DNA of 21,892 nucleotides from Flemingiibacterium sp045586505 (GTDB taxonomy: Bacteria; Bacillota; Clostridia; Oscillospirales; CAG-272), in NCBI GenBank assembly GCA_045586505.1, contig JAZNAL010000024.1:1-21892 (forward strand), in the 5' to 3' direction. A program made the position numbers and the translations under genes. Under the pieces are notes generated by a model that did not search any database, was not told where the DNA came from, and saw nothing but the letters and a program-made list of their open reading frames with translations. This document shows positions 14,964-20,407 of the stretch, in pieces (position 1 is the stretch's first letter; every line of letters starts with the position of its first letter).

Positions 14964-15031
14964 TGTACCCTTTTATCCCACCGATGAGATAGAGGATGGT
15001 ACACGTCCTATAGCAGTTGAAAATCAGTTGA
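14964..15031 (+). promoter_or_regulatory. Hairpin and direct repeat in the uxuA-rraA gap
   Basis: TGTACC (14964-14969) pairs with GGTACA (14998-15003), and inside it ATCC (14975-14978) pairs with GGAT (14994-14997), giving a bulged hairpin. After it CAGTTGA is repeated at 15014-15020 and 15025-15031, an 11-base period. No promoter or U-tract is evident. The structure may set the relative expression of the last gene; function unknown. Confidence 0.35.
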
Positions 15032-15050
15032 CGAATAAAGGAGAAATCAT

Positions 15051-15965
15051 ATGAACTTCAATGATAGAGAAAAAATTATCGCGCTGACACCCCTGTGGAA
15101 GGGAGAGCGTTTCCCGGACGGACGCCCCAAGGTTGCCGATAAATATCTCGACGCACTTTACGGAATGACGCTGGAGGAGGTATGGAAGCCGATTTACGTT
15201 CTCGGATACGAGCATCAATTCGTTGGCGGCGGATTAGCTCCCTTGAATACCCTTCACGACGACGGCAGAAAGCTTGTCGGACGTGCTGTAACCTGTACAT
15301 ATGCCCCCACACGCCCCGATCTGCATGACGTTCAGTTTAATCGCGGTGCTGAGGATGGACTTAAGGGAAACTATAATCAGTGGGTTATCGACTCCCTGGT
15401 AGAGAGAGACGTTGTTGTCTGCGATATGTATGACAAAATTTACAAGGGCACTTTCCTTGGTGGAAATCTTACCACCGCACTGTATAACCGCACAAAGACG
15501 GGCGGTGCAGTCGTTTGGGGCGGTATCCGCGACGTTGAACAGATGAAAAAAGTTCCCAATGTTCAGGTATATTACAGAGGTATTGACCCAACCCCCATCC
15601 GTGAGTTTGTCATGAAGGATTGGAATGACATCACAAATTTCGGCGGAGCGGTATGTCTGCCCGGAGACATTGTTTACGGCGCAGGCGGTGGAGTCCTGTT
15701 TATTCCCGCACATCTCGTTCCCGATGTTGTTGAAGGCGCTGCCAAGACGCACGTCAAGGACGATTTCGGCTTCGAAATGATTGCTCAGGGCAAGTTCACC
15801 ACAGCTCAGATTGACAGAAACACCTGGTCTGAGGAGATGCTTGATATGCTTCTCGACTGGATCAAAAACGATCCTCGCGGCGAGGAATACCGTGACCTCG
15901 ACTGGTCAAAGGAATACGATCTCGCTCGCAACGGCGACCCGGACGACACTCAGACTGCACTTTAA
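15051..15965 (+). CDS. Long RraA-family protein, candidate pyruvate-type aldolase of the uronate operon
   Basis: A 304-aa protein with an RraA/HMG-CHA-aldolase-like core at about residues 70-240: LVGRAVTCTY, FLGGNLTTAL (135-144), VVWGGIRD with R160-D161, and CLPGDIVYGAGGGVLFIPA. Classical RraA is about 160 aa; the extra N-terminal 70 and C-terminal 60 residues mark the long RraA-like group often labelled dimethylmenaquinone methyltransferase in error. Some members are metal-dependent class II aldolases releasing pyruvate. It is the last gene of a uronate operon that lacks the usual kdgK and kdgA, so KDG cleavage or another downstream step is conceivable but unproven. AAAGGAG precedes the ATG, and a terminator follows 14 bases after the stop. 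Confidence 0.8.
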   Translation: MNFNDREKIIALTPLWKGERFPDGRPKVADKYLDALYGMTLEEVWKPIYVLGYEHQFVGGGLAPLNTLHDDGRKLVGRAVTCTYAPTRPDLHDVQFNRGAEDGLKGNYNQWVIDSLVERDVVVCDMYDKIYKGTFLGGNLTTALYNRTKTGGAVVWGGIRDVEQMKKVPNVQVYYRGIDPTPIREFVMKDWNDITNFGGAVCLPGDIVYGAGGGVLFIPAHLVPDVVEGAAKTHVKDDFGFEMIAQGKFTTAQIDRNTWSEEMLDMLLDWIKNDPRGEEYRDLDWSKEYDLARNGDPDDTQTAL

Positions 15966-15979
15966 TTCGAAAAATATCC

Positions 15980-16020
15980 CATATGCCTGCACTCACACAG
16001 TGCAGGCATATGTTGCTTTT
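15980..16020 (+). terminator. Terminator of the uronate operon
   Basis: A perfect 14-bp stem (CATATGCCTGCACT at 15980-15993, complement at 15999-16012) with a 5-base loop, followed by TTGCTTTT. It is stable, with a moderate U-tract. Confidence 0.88.
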
Positions 16021-16037
16021 AAAAAGAATACCGATAG

Positions 16038-16205
16038 TATTTCGGATTGCGCGATCCGGATCACCTCTACGGCTTGTTTGCTAGTAATGGTTCTACTACC
16101 CACATTCATATTTCACGATGCTCGTTTGACTTGTATGCAAACTACAAAAAGCTGGTAAAACGGAAATTATTTGAGCAGTTTATCGGTAATCAAGCGATTA
16201 TTTAA
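16038..16205 (+). other. Gene-free stretch with a 55-codon startless open frame
   Basis: Between the uronate terminator and the ychF promoter there is no convincing gene. One plus-strand frame is open for 55 codons between stops, with no Met codon. Its peptide includes LRDPDHLYGLF, THIHISRC and LVKRKLFEQFIG before TAA. It is more AT-rich than its neighbours and could be the tail of a decayed gene. An open frame of this length is not rare by chance, and I do not recognise it. Confidence 0.2.
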
Positions 16206-16235
16206 AGAAATACGAAAATTTAATCTCGAATTCTA

Positions 16236-16264
16236 TTGAAAAATCTGTTTTGATGTGATATAAT
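16236..16264 (+). promoter_or_regulatory. Sigma-A promoter for ychF
   Basis: TTGAAA (16236-16241), a 17-base spacer ending in TGA and TATAAT (16259-16264): a strong extended -10 promoter about 45 bases before the ychF start. Confidence 0.85.
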
Positions 16265-16308
16265 TATATGAATTGGTTTTAATAATCACTCAAAAGGAGA
16301 TATATGCT

Positions 16309-17403
16309 ATGAAACTCGGTATAGTCGGACTACCGAATGTCGGAAAGTCCACACTTTTCAATGCAATCACCAACGCGGGCGCGGAGTCCGCAAACTATCC
16401 CTTCTGTACCATCGACCCCAACGTCGGCGTGGTAGCGGTTCCTGATGCTCGACTTGACAAGCTGGCGGAGATGTACAATCCGGAGAAATATACCCCCGCG
16501 GTTATCGAATTCGTTGATATCGCAGGCCTTGTAAAGGGCGCTTCCAAGGGTGAGGGTCTTGGAAACAAGTTCCTCTCCCACATCCGAGAATGCGACGCTA
16601 TCATCCATGTGGTACGTTGCTTCGAGGATTCCAACATCATCCACGTCGACGGCAGTATCGACCCTATGCGTGACCTTGAAACAATCAACATGGAGCTCAT
16701 TTTCGCCGACATAGAAATGTTGGAGCGCCGCATTGATCGCGTAAAGAAAGCGATGAAGGGCGACAAATCTCTGGGTGCTGAGCTTGAGCTTTTGGAGCGC
16801 GTTATGGCAGGTCTTGCCGACGGTAAGTGTGCACGTGCACTTGATTATACCGACGACGAGCGGCTTATCATGAGCGACTGCCAGCTTCTCTCCATGAAGC
16901 CCGTAATCTACGCCGCAAATATCGCCGAGGATGAGATCGGAAGCGATATGGCGAACAACGCAGGCTATCAGCGCCTCGCTGAATATGCCGCATCCGAGAA
17001 GGCGGAGATCATGCCCATCTGTGCAGGCATCGAAGCCGAAATCGCCCAACTCGAAGGCGACGAGCGTGCGGAGTTCTTAACCGACCTCGGTATCGCGGAA
17101 AGCGGTCTTGACCGTCTCATTAAGGCGAGCTATGCCCTGCTGGGACTCATCTCATACCTCACAGCAGGCCCCAAGGAGGTTCGCGCATGGACTATCACCA
17201 AGGGCACCAAGGCTCCGCAAGCAGCAGGTAAGATCCACTCAGACTTTGAGCGCGGCTTTATTCGCGCCGAGATCATCGGCTTCGACGAGTTGATGGCGTG
17301 CGGTACCATGGCGGCGGCAAAGGAAAAGGGGCTTGTACGAAGTGAAGGCAAGGAGTATGTGATCAAGGACGGCGACATCGTTCTGTTCAGATTTAATGTA
17401 TAA
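16309..17403 (+). CDS. ychF: YchF/OLA1-family P-loop NTPase, redox-responsive ATPase
   Basis: A 364-aa protein of normal YchF length. It has the P-loop GLPNVGKSTLFNAIT near the N terminus, FCTIDPNVGVV in switch I, DIAGLVKGASKGEGLGNKFL in switch II, and a C-terminal TGS-type domain with ITKGTKAPQAAGKIHSDFE and GFIRAEII. The NKxD guanine motif is replaced by the YchF type (YAANIAED), consistent with ATP preference. YchF binds ribosomes and modulates stress responses. I chose the ATG at 16309 because AAAAGGAGA lies 8 bases upstream; an in-frame start 36 bases earlier would precede that site. Its TAA overlaps the start of a small ORF. Confidence 0.96.
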   Translation: MKLGIVGLPNVGKSTLFNAITNAGAESANYPFCTIDPNVGVVAVPDARLDKLAEMYNPEKYTPAVIEFVDIAGLVKGASKGEGLGNKFLSHIRECDAIIHVVRCFEDSNIIHVDGSIDPMRDLETINMELIFADIEMLERRIDRVKKAMKGDKSLGAELELLERVMAGLADGKCARALDYTDDERLIMSDCQLLSMKPVIYAANIAEDEIGSDMANNAGYQRLAEYAASEKAEIMPICAGIEAEIAQLEGDERAEFLTDLGIAESGLDRLIKASYALLGLISYLTAGPKEVRAWTITKGTKAPQAAGKIHSDFERGFIRAEIIGFDELMACGTMAAAKEKGLVRSEGKEYVIKDGDIVLFRFNV

Positions 17404-17584
17404 CACTTCCCTTTACGAGCTCCTGCTCTTCGACGATAATCTTAACGCCGGCCTCACCGCAAAATCTGCAAGGATACTTATCTGCGGATTCTACGATGAC
17501 AGCTCCGCCGAATACAAGGCGCAGATGTGTGAGGTATGCGACTATTACATCAAGCACATCGCAGAGCTTGAAAAAATCGAATAA
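17396..17584 (+). CDS. Small hypothetical protein overlapping the ychF stop
   Basis: A 62-aa ORF starts at an ATG inside the last codons of ychF (ATGTATAA), 8 bases of overlap, with no ribosome binding site of its own, so translation would rely on coupling. Codon use (GAG, AAG, CTC, GCC, ATC) matches neighbouring genes. The peptide has a strand-like segment RILICGFYDD, a CEVC pair, and a helical end YYIKHIAELEKIE. I do not recognise a family. A terminator begins 8 bases after its stop, which fits a real operon end. The opposite strand also has an open frame here, with a CRFC pair, but its codon use and lack of start signals make it less likely. Confidence 0.55.
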   Translation: MYNTSLYELLLFDDNLNAGLTAKSARILICGFYDDSSAEYKAQMCEVCDYYIKHIAELEKIE

Positions 17585-17591
17585 TACAGCA

Positions 17592-17630
17592 AAAATCCCG
17601 CAGAACACTTGACATCTGCGGGATTTTGTG
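17592..17630 (+). terminator. Terminator of ychF and its small ORF
   Basis: AAAATCCCGCAGA (17592-17604) pairs perfectly with 17615-17627 around a 10-base loop, with the U-run TTTT at the end of the stem, then GTGTTAT. The loop contains the -35 box of the next promoter. Confidence 0.85.
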
Positions 17631-17637
17631 TTATACT
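17609..17637 (+). promoter_or_regulatory. Promoter of the cobalamin-riboswitch operon, nested in the ychF terminator
   Basis: TTGACA (17609-17614), a 17-base spacer and TATACT (17632-17637). The -35 box fills the end of the terminator loop and the spacer is the 3' arm of the hairpin. The start would be near 17644, 10 bases before the riboswitch P1 stem. Confidence 0.82.
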
Positions 17638-17653
17638 TATGAAAACCAAATAA

Positions 17654-17779
17654 ATGCAGTGCGGTTTCGGACAATGTCCGGATCAGAGGGAAGTTCGGTG
17701 AAATTCCGTCGCAGCTACCACTACCGTAACGAAAGATCGCTGTCGCTCTTTCCAAGTCGGAATACTTGCCGTATTGCAT
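17654..17779 (+). ncRNA. Cobalamin riboswitch aptamer
   Basis: The aptamer is closed by an 11-bp P1 stem (ATGCAGTGCGG at 17654-17664 with CCGTATTGCAT at 17769-17779, including G-U pairs). Inside, in the order of the cobalamin family, are AGAGGGAA, GGTGAAATTCC, GCAGCTACCACTACCGTAAC (the B12-box and core region) and AAGTCGGAATACTTGCC (consensus AGCCAGGAGACCTGCC). A small hairpin, CGGACAATGTCCG, lies before AGAGGGAA. Binding of a cobalamin should lower expression of the downstream genes. I cannot tell from sequence whether it prefers adenosyl- or methyl/aqua-cobalamin. Confidence 0.88.
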
Positions 17780-17889
17780 GGCTTTAACTCGTTTTTGCGA
17801 GTAACATTTTTGGGCGAAGAAAAGTGCAGCCGTCGATAAGTTCCGATCACGGAGTGTCGTCTTGCACTTTTTCGGGACTGTGACTGTTG

Positions 17890-17927
17890 CGCTTTTGTTG
17901 CCTTTTGCGGTAATAAAAGCGTTTTTT
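17890..17927 (+). terminator. Riboswitch-controlled attenuator terminator
   Basis: CGCTTTTGTTGCC (17890-17902) pairs with GGTAATAAAAGCG (17909-17921), 13 bp with two G-U pairs and a 6-base loop, followed by TTTTTT (17922-17927). It ends 6 bases before the AGG-type ribosome binding site of the next gene. Upstream, AAAAGTGCA (17820-17828) can pair either with TGCACTTTT (17863-17871) or, with one G-U, with TGCGCTTTT (17888-17896), the 5' arm of this terminator. That is a plausible anti-terminator switch. Confidence 0.75.
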
Positions 17928-17943
17928 GTATTCGGAGGGCGGT

Positions 17944-18204
17944 ATGGAAAAGTATACGACGGAATCGGCGATTACCCTGCTTAAAACAAAATACGCCGAA
18001 CTTGACTGCACTCGCTATCCGAGGCGCTCCGACTTTTCCGAGGCTGAGGTTATGGCGATCAAAGCGCATCTCGGTCCATGGCCGCGTGCCCTCGAAGCTG
18101 CCGGAATCAAGCCGCCCCGGGATGATGCCAAAAAACAGCGTACCCTCGATAAACGCATCCGCGCCAAGCGTCTTAAGTATCGACGCGAGGACAACCAATC
18201 CTGA
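17944..18204 (+). CDS. 86-aa protein with a homing-endonuclease-associated (HNH-repeat-like) motif
   Basis: The ATG at 17944 has CGGAGGG 4 bases upstream, placing the start after the attenuator. The core, YPRRSDFSEAEVMAIKAHLG followed by PWPRALEAAGI, fits the small helical repeat found beside homing endonucleases and in DNA-binding proteins (Pro-rich start, then lGpWxxALxxAGI). The C terminus is strongly basic (DKRIRAKRLKYRRE), consistent with nucleic-acid binding. No nuclease catalytic motif is present. It is the first gene of a cobalamin-riboswitch operon, 26 bases ahead of a surface lipoprotein. A regulatory or RNA-binding role is a guess. Confidence 0.75.
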   Translation: MEKYTTESAITLLKTKYAELDCTRYPRRSDFSEAEVMAIKAHLGPWPRALEAAGIKPPRDDAKKQRTLDKRIRAKRLKYRREDNQS

Positions 18205-18230
18205 AAAATTTTAATACGGAGGAATCCAAA

Positions 18231-18896
18231 ATGAAAAAAGCACTTTCCCTTATTCTCGCCGCGCTTTTATGCGCACTCACTCTTCCCGCCTGCGGTGAAA
18301 AGGGGTCCGAAAATGCGGTGTATGTCACTGTGGCAAACGGCGACCTTCTGCTCACCTATGATGCGGTTGAGCTCTCAGACTCGGACGGCGACGGAACGCT
18401 TACCGTGAACGATGCGCTTTACCTTGCCCACGAGGAAAACTTCGAGGGCGGTGCCGCGTCAGGTTACGCAAGCGAGAGCACCGATTACGGTCTCAGCCTC
18501 GCAAAGCTTTGGGGCATCGATAACGGCGGAAGCTTCGGCTATATTGTAAACAATGCCTCTGCCATGAGCCTCACGGATCCCGTCAAAGCGGGTGATCATG
18601 TGGTGGCATTTGCATACACCGACCTTACCGCTTGGTCAGACACATACAGCTTCTTTGATGTGACCGAAGTGTCTGCGGGCGATATAACCCTCACCTTAAC
18701 CCAGAACGGCTACGACGAAGCCTGGAACGCCATCACGCTTCCCGTTGAAGGTGCAATCATCACCGTCGACGGTGTGGCGACCGAGTATGTTACCGATGCC
18801 GAGGGCAAGGTAACGCTGAACGCCAAGAAGGGCGCGGTTATCTCCGCGGTGTCGGAGTCGCTGACACTTGTACCGCCGGTATGTGTGGTTAAGTAA
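18231..18896 (+). CDS. Lipoprotein with EF-hand-like loop and DUF4430-like domain, candidate corrinoid binder
   Basis: A 221-aa lipoprotein: signal peptide, lipobox LPAC (C21). Residues about 30-145 form a DUF4430-like domain interrupted by a calcium-loop motif at 50-61 (D50-x-D52-x-D54-G-T56, then N60-D61, followed by ALYLAHE). GLSLAKLWGIDNGGSFGYIV and VKAGDHVVAFAYTD are typical of such Clostridial domains. Residues about 150-221 look like a beta-rich carboxypeptidase-regulatory/Ig-like domain (VDGVATEYVTDAEGKVTL). It sits on the outer membrane face. AGGAGG is not seen but CGGAGGA precedes the ATG. Its position under a cobalamin riboswitch suggests it binds or passes on cobalamin; this is inference. 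A terminator follows. Confidence 0.85.
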   Translation: MKKALSLILAALLCALTLPACGEKGSENAVYVTVANGDLLLTYDAVELSDSDGDGTLTVNDALYLAHEENFEGGAASGYASESTDYGLSLAKLWGIDNGGSFGYIVNNASAMSLTDPVKAGDHVVAFAYTDLTAWSDTYSFFDVTEVSAGDITLTLTQNGYDEAWNAITLPVEGAIITVDGVATEYVTDAEGKVTLNAKKGAVISAVSESLTLVPPVCVVK

Positions 18897-18980
18897 CAAT
18901 TTACGGAACACTGCAGAGGCGCACATTGTGCGTCCCTGTTGCAACAATGCACGTCAGTGCGAATTGATTCAAAACGCAAA

Positions 18981-19025
18981 AAAGCGATTGTGAGTTTTAC
19001 GACTCACAATCGCTTTCTGTTTTTA
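18981..19025. terminator. Bidirectional terminator between the DUF4430-like gene and yhcH
   Basis: A perfect 15-bp stem (AAAGCGATTGTGAGT at 18981-18995, complement 19002-19016), loop TTTACG. Rightward: CTGTTTTTATT. Leftward: TTTGCGTTTTG. Just before it, at 18918-18934, GGCGCAC-ATT-GTGCGTCC forms a second, smaller hairpin of unknown role. Confidence 0.9.
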
Positions 19026-19040
19026 TTGCCGAAAATTTTC

Positions 19041-19478
19041 TTATTCTACGGGAACCTTGATGATAACCTTCTTGGAGTTACCGGTGCCACATCCGGGCTT
19101 GTGTGCATCCATGGGAGCGAATACAACGAAATCGCCGGGCTTGAGGGTGAGCATTATGCCATCACCTTCGTGAAGCGCAGCGTCATCCTCATCGTTGTAC
19201 GCCTCAGTCTCAGTAACCGCGGTAATATCAGCGTATTCCATATCCTCAGTGCCGCTAAGTATAAACTGGATGTCGATATACTTCTTATGGGACTCGTACG
19301 GCTTTTCGCTAGGAAGCATCTGAGTAATCTCGCTTACATAGTAAATTGTGCCGTCCTCGAGAGTATATTTGCCTTTGGGGGTATCTGCAGAGACGGTTTT
19401 GAGAAATTCGATGTACTTGTCAAGCGCCTCAGTTGACATTCCGCAGGAGCGGTAGGTGTTTATGTTTCCGACAATCAT
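19041..19478 (-). CDS. YhcH/YjgK/YiaL-family cupin-like protein (DUF386)
   Basis: A 145-aa protein, near the usual family length (about 150). Typical motifs are MIVGNI at the start, YYVSEITQ, HKKYIDIQFILSGTEDMEY, EGDGIMLTLKPGDFVVFAPMDAHKPG and VIIKVPV. The fold is a single-domain jelly-roll with metal-binding Glu/His residues (H in HKKYID and DAHKPG are candidates). Members include NanQ (sialic-acid anomerase), TabA and EbgC; the role here cannot be fixed because no sialic acid or galactoside genes are adjacent. It has its own promoter and AAAGGA ribosome binding site. Confidence 0.92.
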   Translation of the reverse strand: MIVGNINTYRSCGMSTEALDKYIEFLKTVSADTPKGKYTLEDGTIYYVSEITQMLPSEKPYESHKKYIDIQFILSGTEDMEYADITAVTETEAYNDEDDAALHEGDGIMLTLKPGDFVVFAPMDAHKPGCGTGNSKKVIIKVPVE

Positions 19479-19516
19479 GGTTATGTATCCTTTCGATAAA
19501 TAAATTTTGCAGTCTA

Positions 19517-19545
19517 ATTATACCATAACTTGATGAGCTTGTCAA
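19517..19545 (-). promoter_or_regulatory. Sigma-A promoter for the YhcH-family gene
   Basis: On the minus strand TTGACA (19545-19540), a 17-base spacer and TATAAT (19522-19517), full consensus, about 40 bases before the ATG. Confidence 0.85.
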
Positions 19546-19557
19546 GGCTAAAAGCAA

Positions 19558-19626
19558 TTATTTCAGCTCGTCAAGTTTATCCGCGATAAGCGACGGTATA
19601 TCCGCCACGGGTACCCTGCTCTTGGG
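19558..19626 (-). pseudogene. Possible C-terminal gene remnant
   Basis: A 22-codon minus-strand frame between two stops encodes RVPVADIPSLIADKLDELK at its end. The composition looks protein-like, and the stretch lies just upstream of the yhcH promoter where no gene fits. It could be the tail of a deleted gene; chance is possible at this length. Confidence 0.2.
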
Positions 19627-19677
19627 TTATCTCCACGTGAATCCTTTTTAACATAACCACAATCACTCCGCCGCATC

Positions 19678-19706
19678 TTGACGGCTTACCGATTGTATGG
19701 TATAAT
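19678..19706 (+). promoter_or_regulatory. Sigma-A promoter for mgsA
   Basis: TTGACG (19678-19683), a 17-base spacer and TATAAT (19701-19706), one mismatch from consensus, 45 bases before the ATG. Confidence 0.82.
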
Positions 19707-19751
19707 TATAGCAAGTAAATCCCATAAACTCACATTACAGGAGAAAATACA

Positions 19752-20135
19752 ATGAAAATCGCACTTATAGCACACGATAAAAAGAAGGACGAGATCATAG
19801 AGCTTGCAAGGCAGTACAAGGAAGTCCTCGCCGAAAATGAGCTTTATGCCACCGGCACCACCGGCACCCTCATCATGGGTGAAACCGGTCTCGCCATCCA
19901 CCGCATGAAGAGCGGCCCTCTCGGCGGTGACCAGCAGATCGGCGCAATGCTGGCAAATGGTGAGCTTGACCTCATCATATTCCTGCGCGACCCGCTGACC
20001 GCCCAGCCTCACGAGCCTGATGTATCCGCACTGCTCCGCCTCGGCGATGTGCAGAAGATCCCGCTTGCCACCAACGCAAGCTCTGCCACCATCATGCTCG
20101 AAGCGCTGAAAAACAAAACCTATTTTAATGTCTGA
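19752..20135 (+). CDS. mgsA: Methylglyoxal synthase
   Basis: A 127-aa cytoplasmic enzyme that converts dihydroxyacetone phosphate to methylglyoxal and phosphate, a bypass of lower glycolysis used when phosphate is low or sugar phosphates build up. All key residues are present: H8 in LIAHDKKK, the phosphate loop YATGTTGT, catalytic D60 in SGPLGGDQQIGA, and H87 and D90 in FLRDPLTAQPHEPDV (matching E. coli H19, D71, H98 and D101 by a constant offset). It is slightly shorter than E. coli MgsA (152 aa), with a trimmed N terminus as in other Firmicutes. AGGAG lies 9 bases before the ATG. It is a single gene with its own promoter. Confidence 0.97.
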   Translation: MKIALIAHDKKKDEIIELARQYKEVLAENELYATGTTGTLIMGETGLAIHRMKSGPLGGDQQIGAMLANGELDLIIFLRDPLTAQPHEPDVSALLRLGDVQKIPLATNASSATIMLEALKNKTYFNV

Positions 20136-20290
20136 CACCACGGGAACTGTTTTAATGAGTGTTTAATTCAAAAGCTGTTTCCACAATTATGTATTTTGCT
20201 GTAAAACCACCGTGCAAATGCGCTGTTTGTTAATGAAATGGCGAAAATTGAAAAATCTTTGTAAAAACTATAGCTATTTTTAAAAATATA

Positions 20291-20299
20291 TGTTATAAT
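20291..20299 (+). promoter_or_regulatory. Extended -10 promoter of ppdK
   Basis: TGTTATAAT (20291-20299) is a TGn-TATAAT extended -10 box with no clear -35 at the usual distance. The leader to the ATG is about 100 bases and contains alternative small stems (GCCA...TGGC, GTGG...CCAC) of no clear function. Confidence 0.6.
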
Positions 20300-20407
20300 A
20301 TACATTGCGGTTAGTATACCTATGCCAAAATGTGGCGAAAATCCACTTGCGGCTGTGTGTACCGTGCGTAAATACGACAAAATTATAATTTTTTGGAGGA
20401 TACAAGA

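Noticed and set aside
16330..17049. 239-codon minus-strand frame inside ychF
   Set aside because: It is antisense to the YchF P-loop and switch motifs and is a shadow.
17393..17779. 128-codon minus-strand frame with a CRFC pair
   Set aside because: It runs through the ychF terminator, the nested promoter and the cobalamin aptamer, and has no ribosome binding site. The plus-strand small ORF and RNA elements explain the region better.
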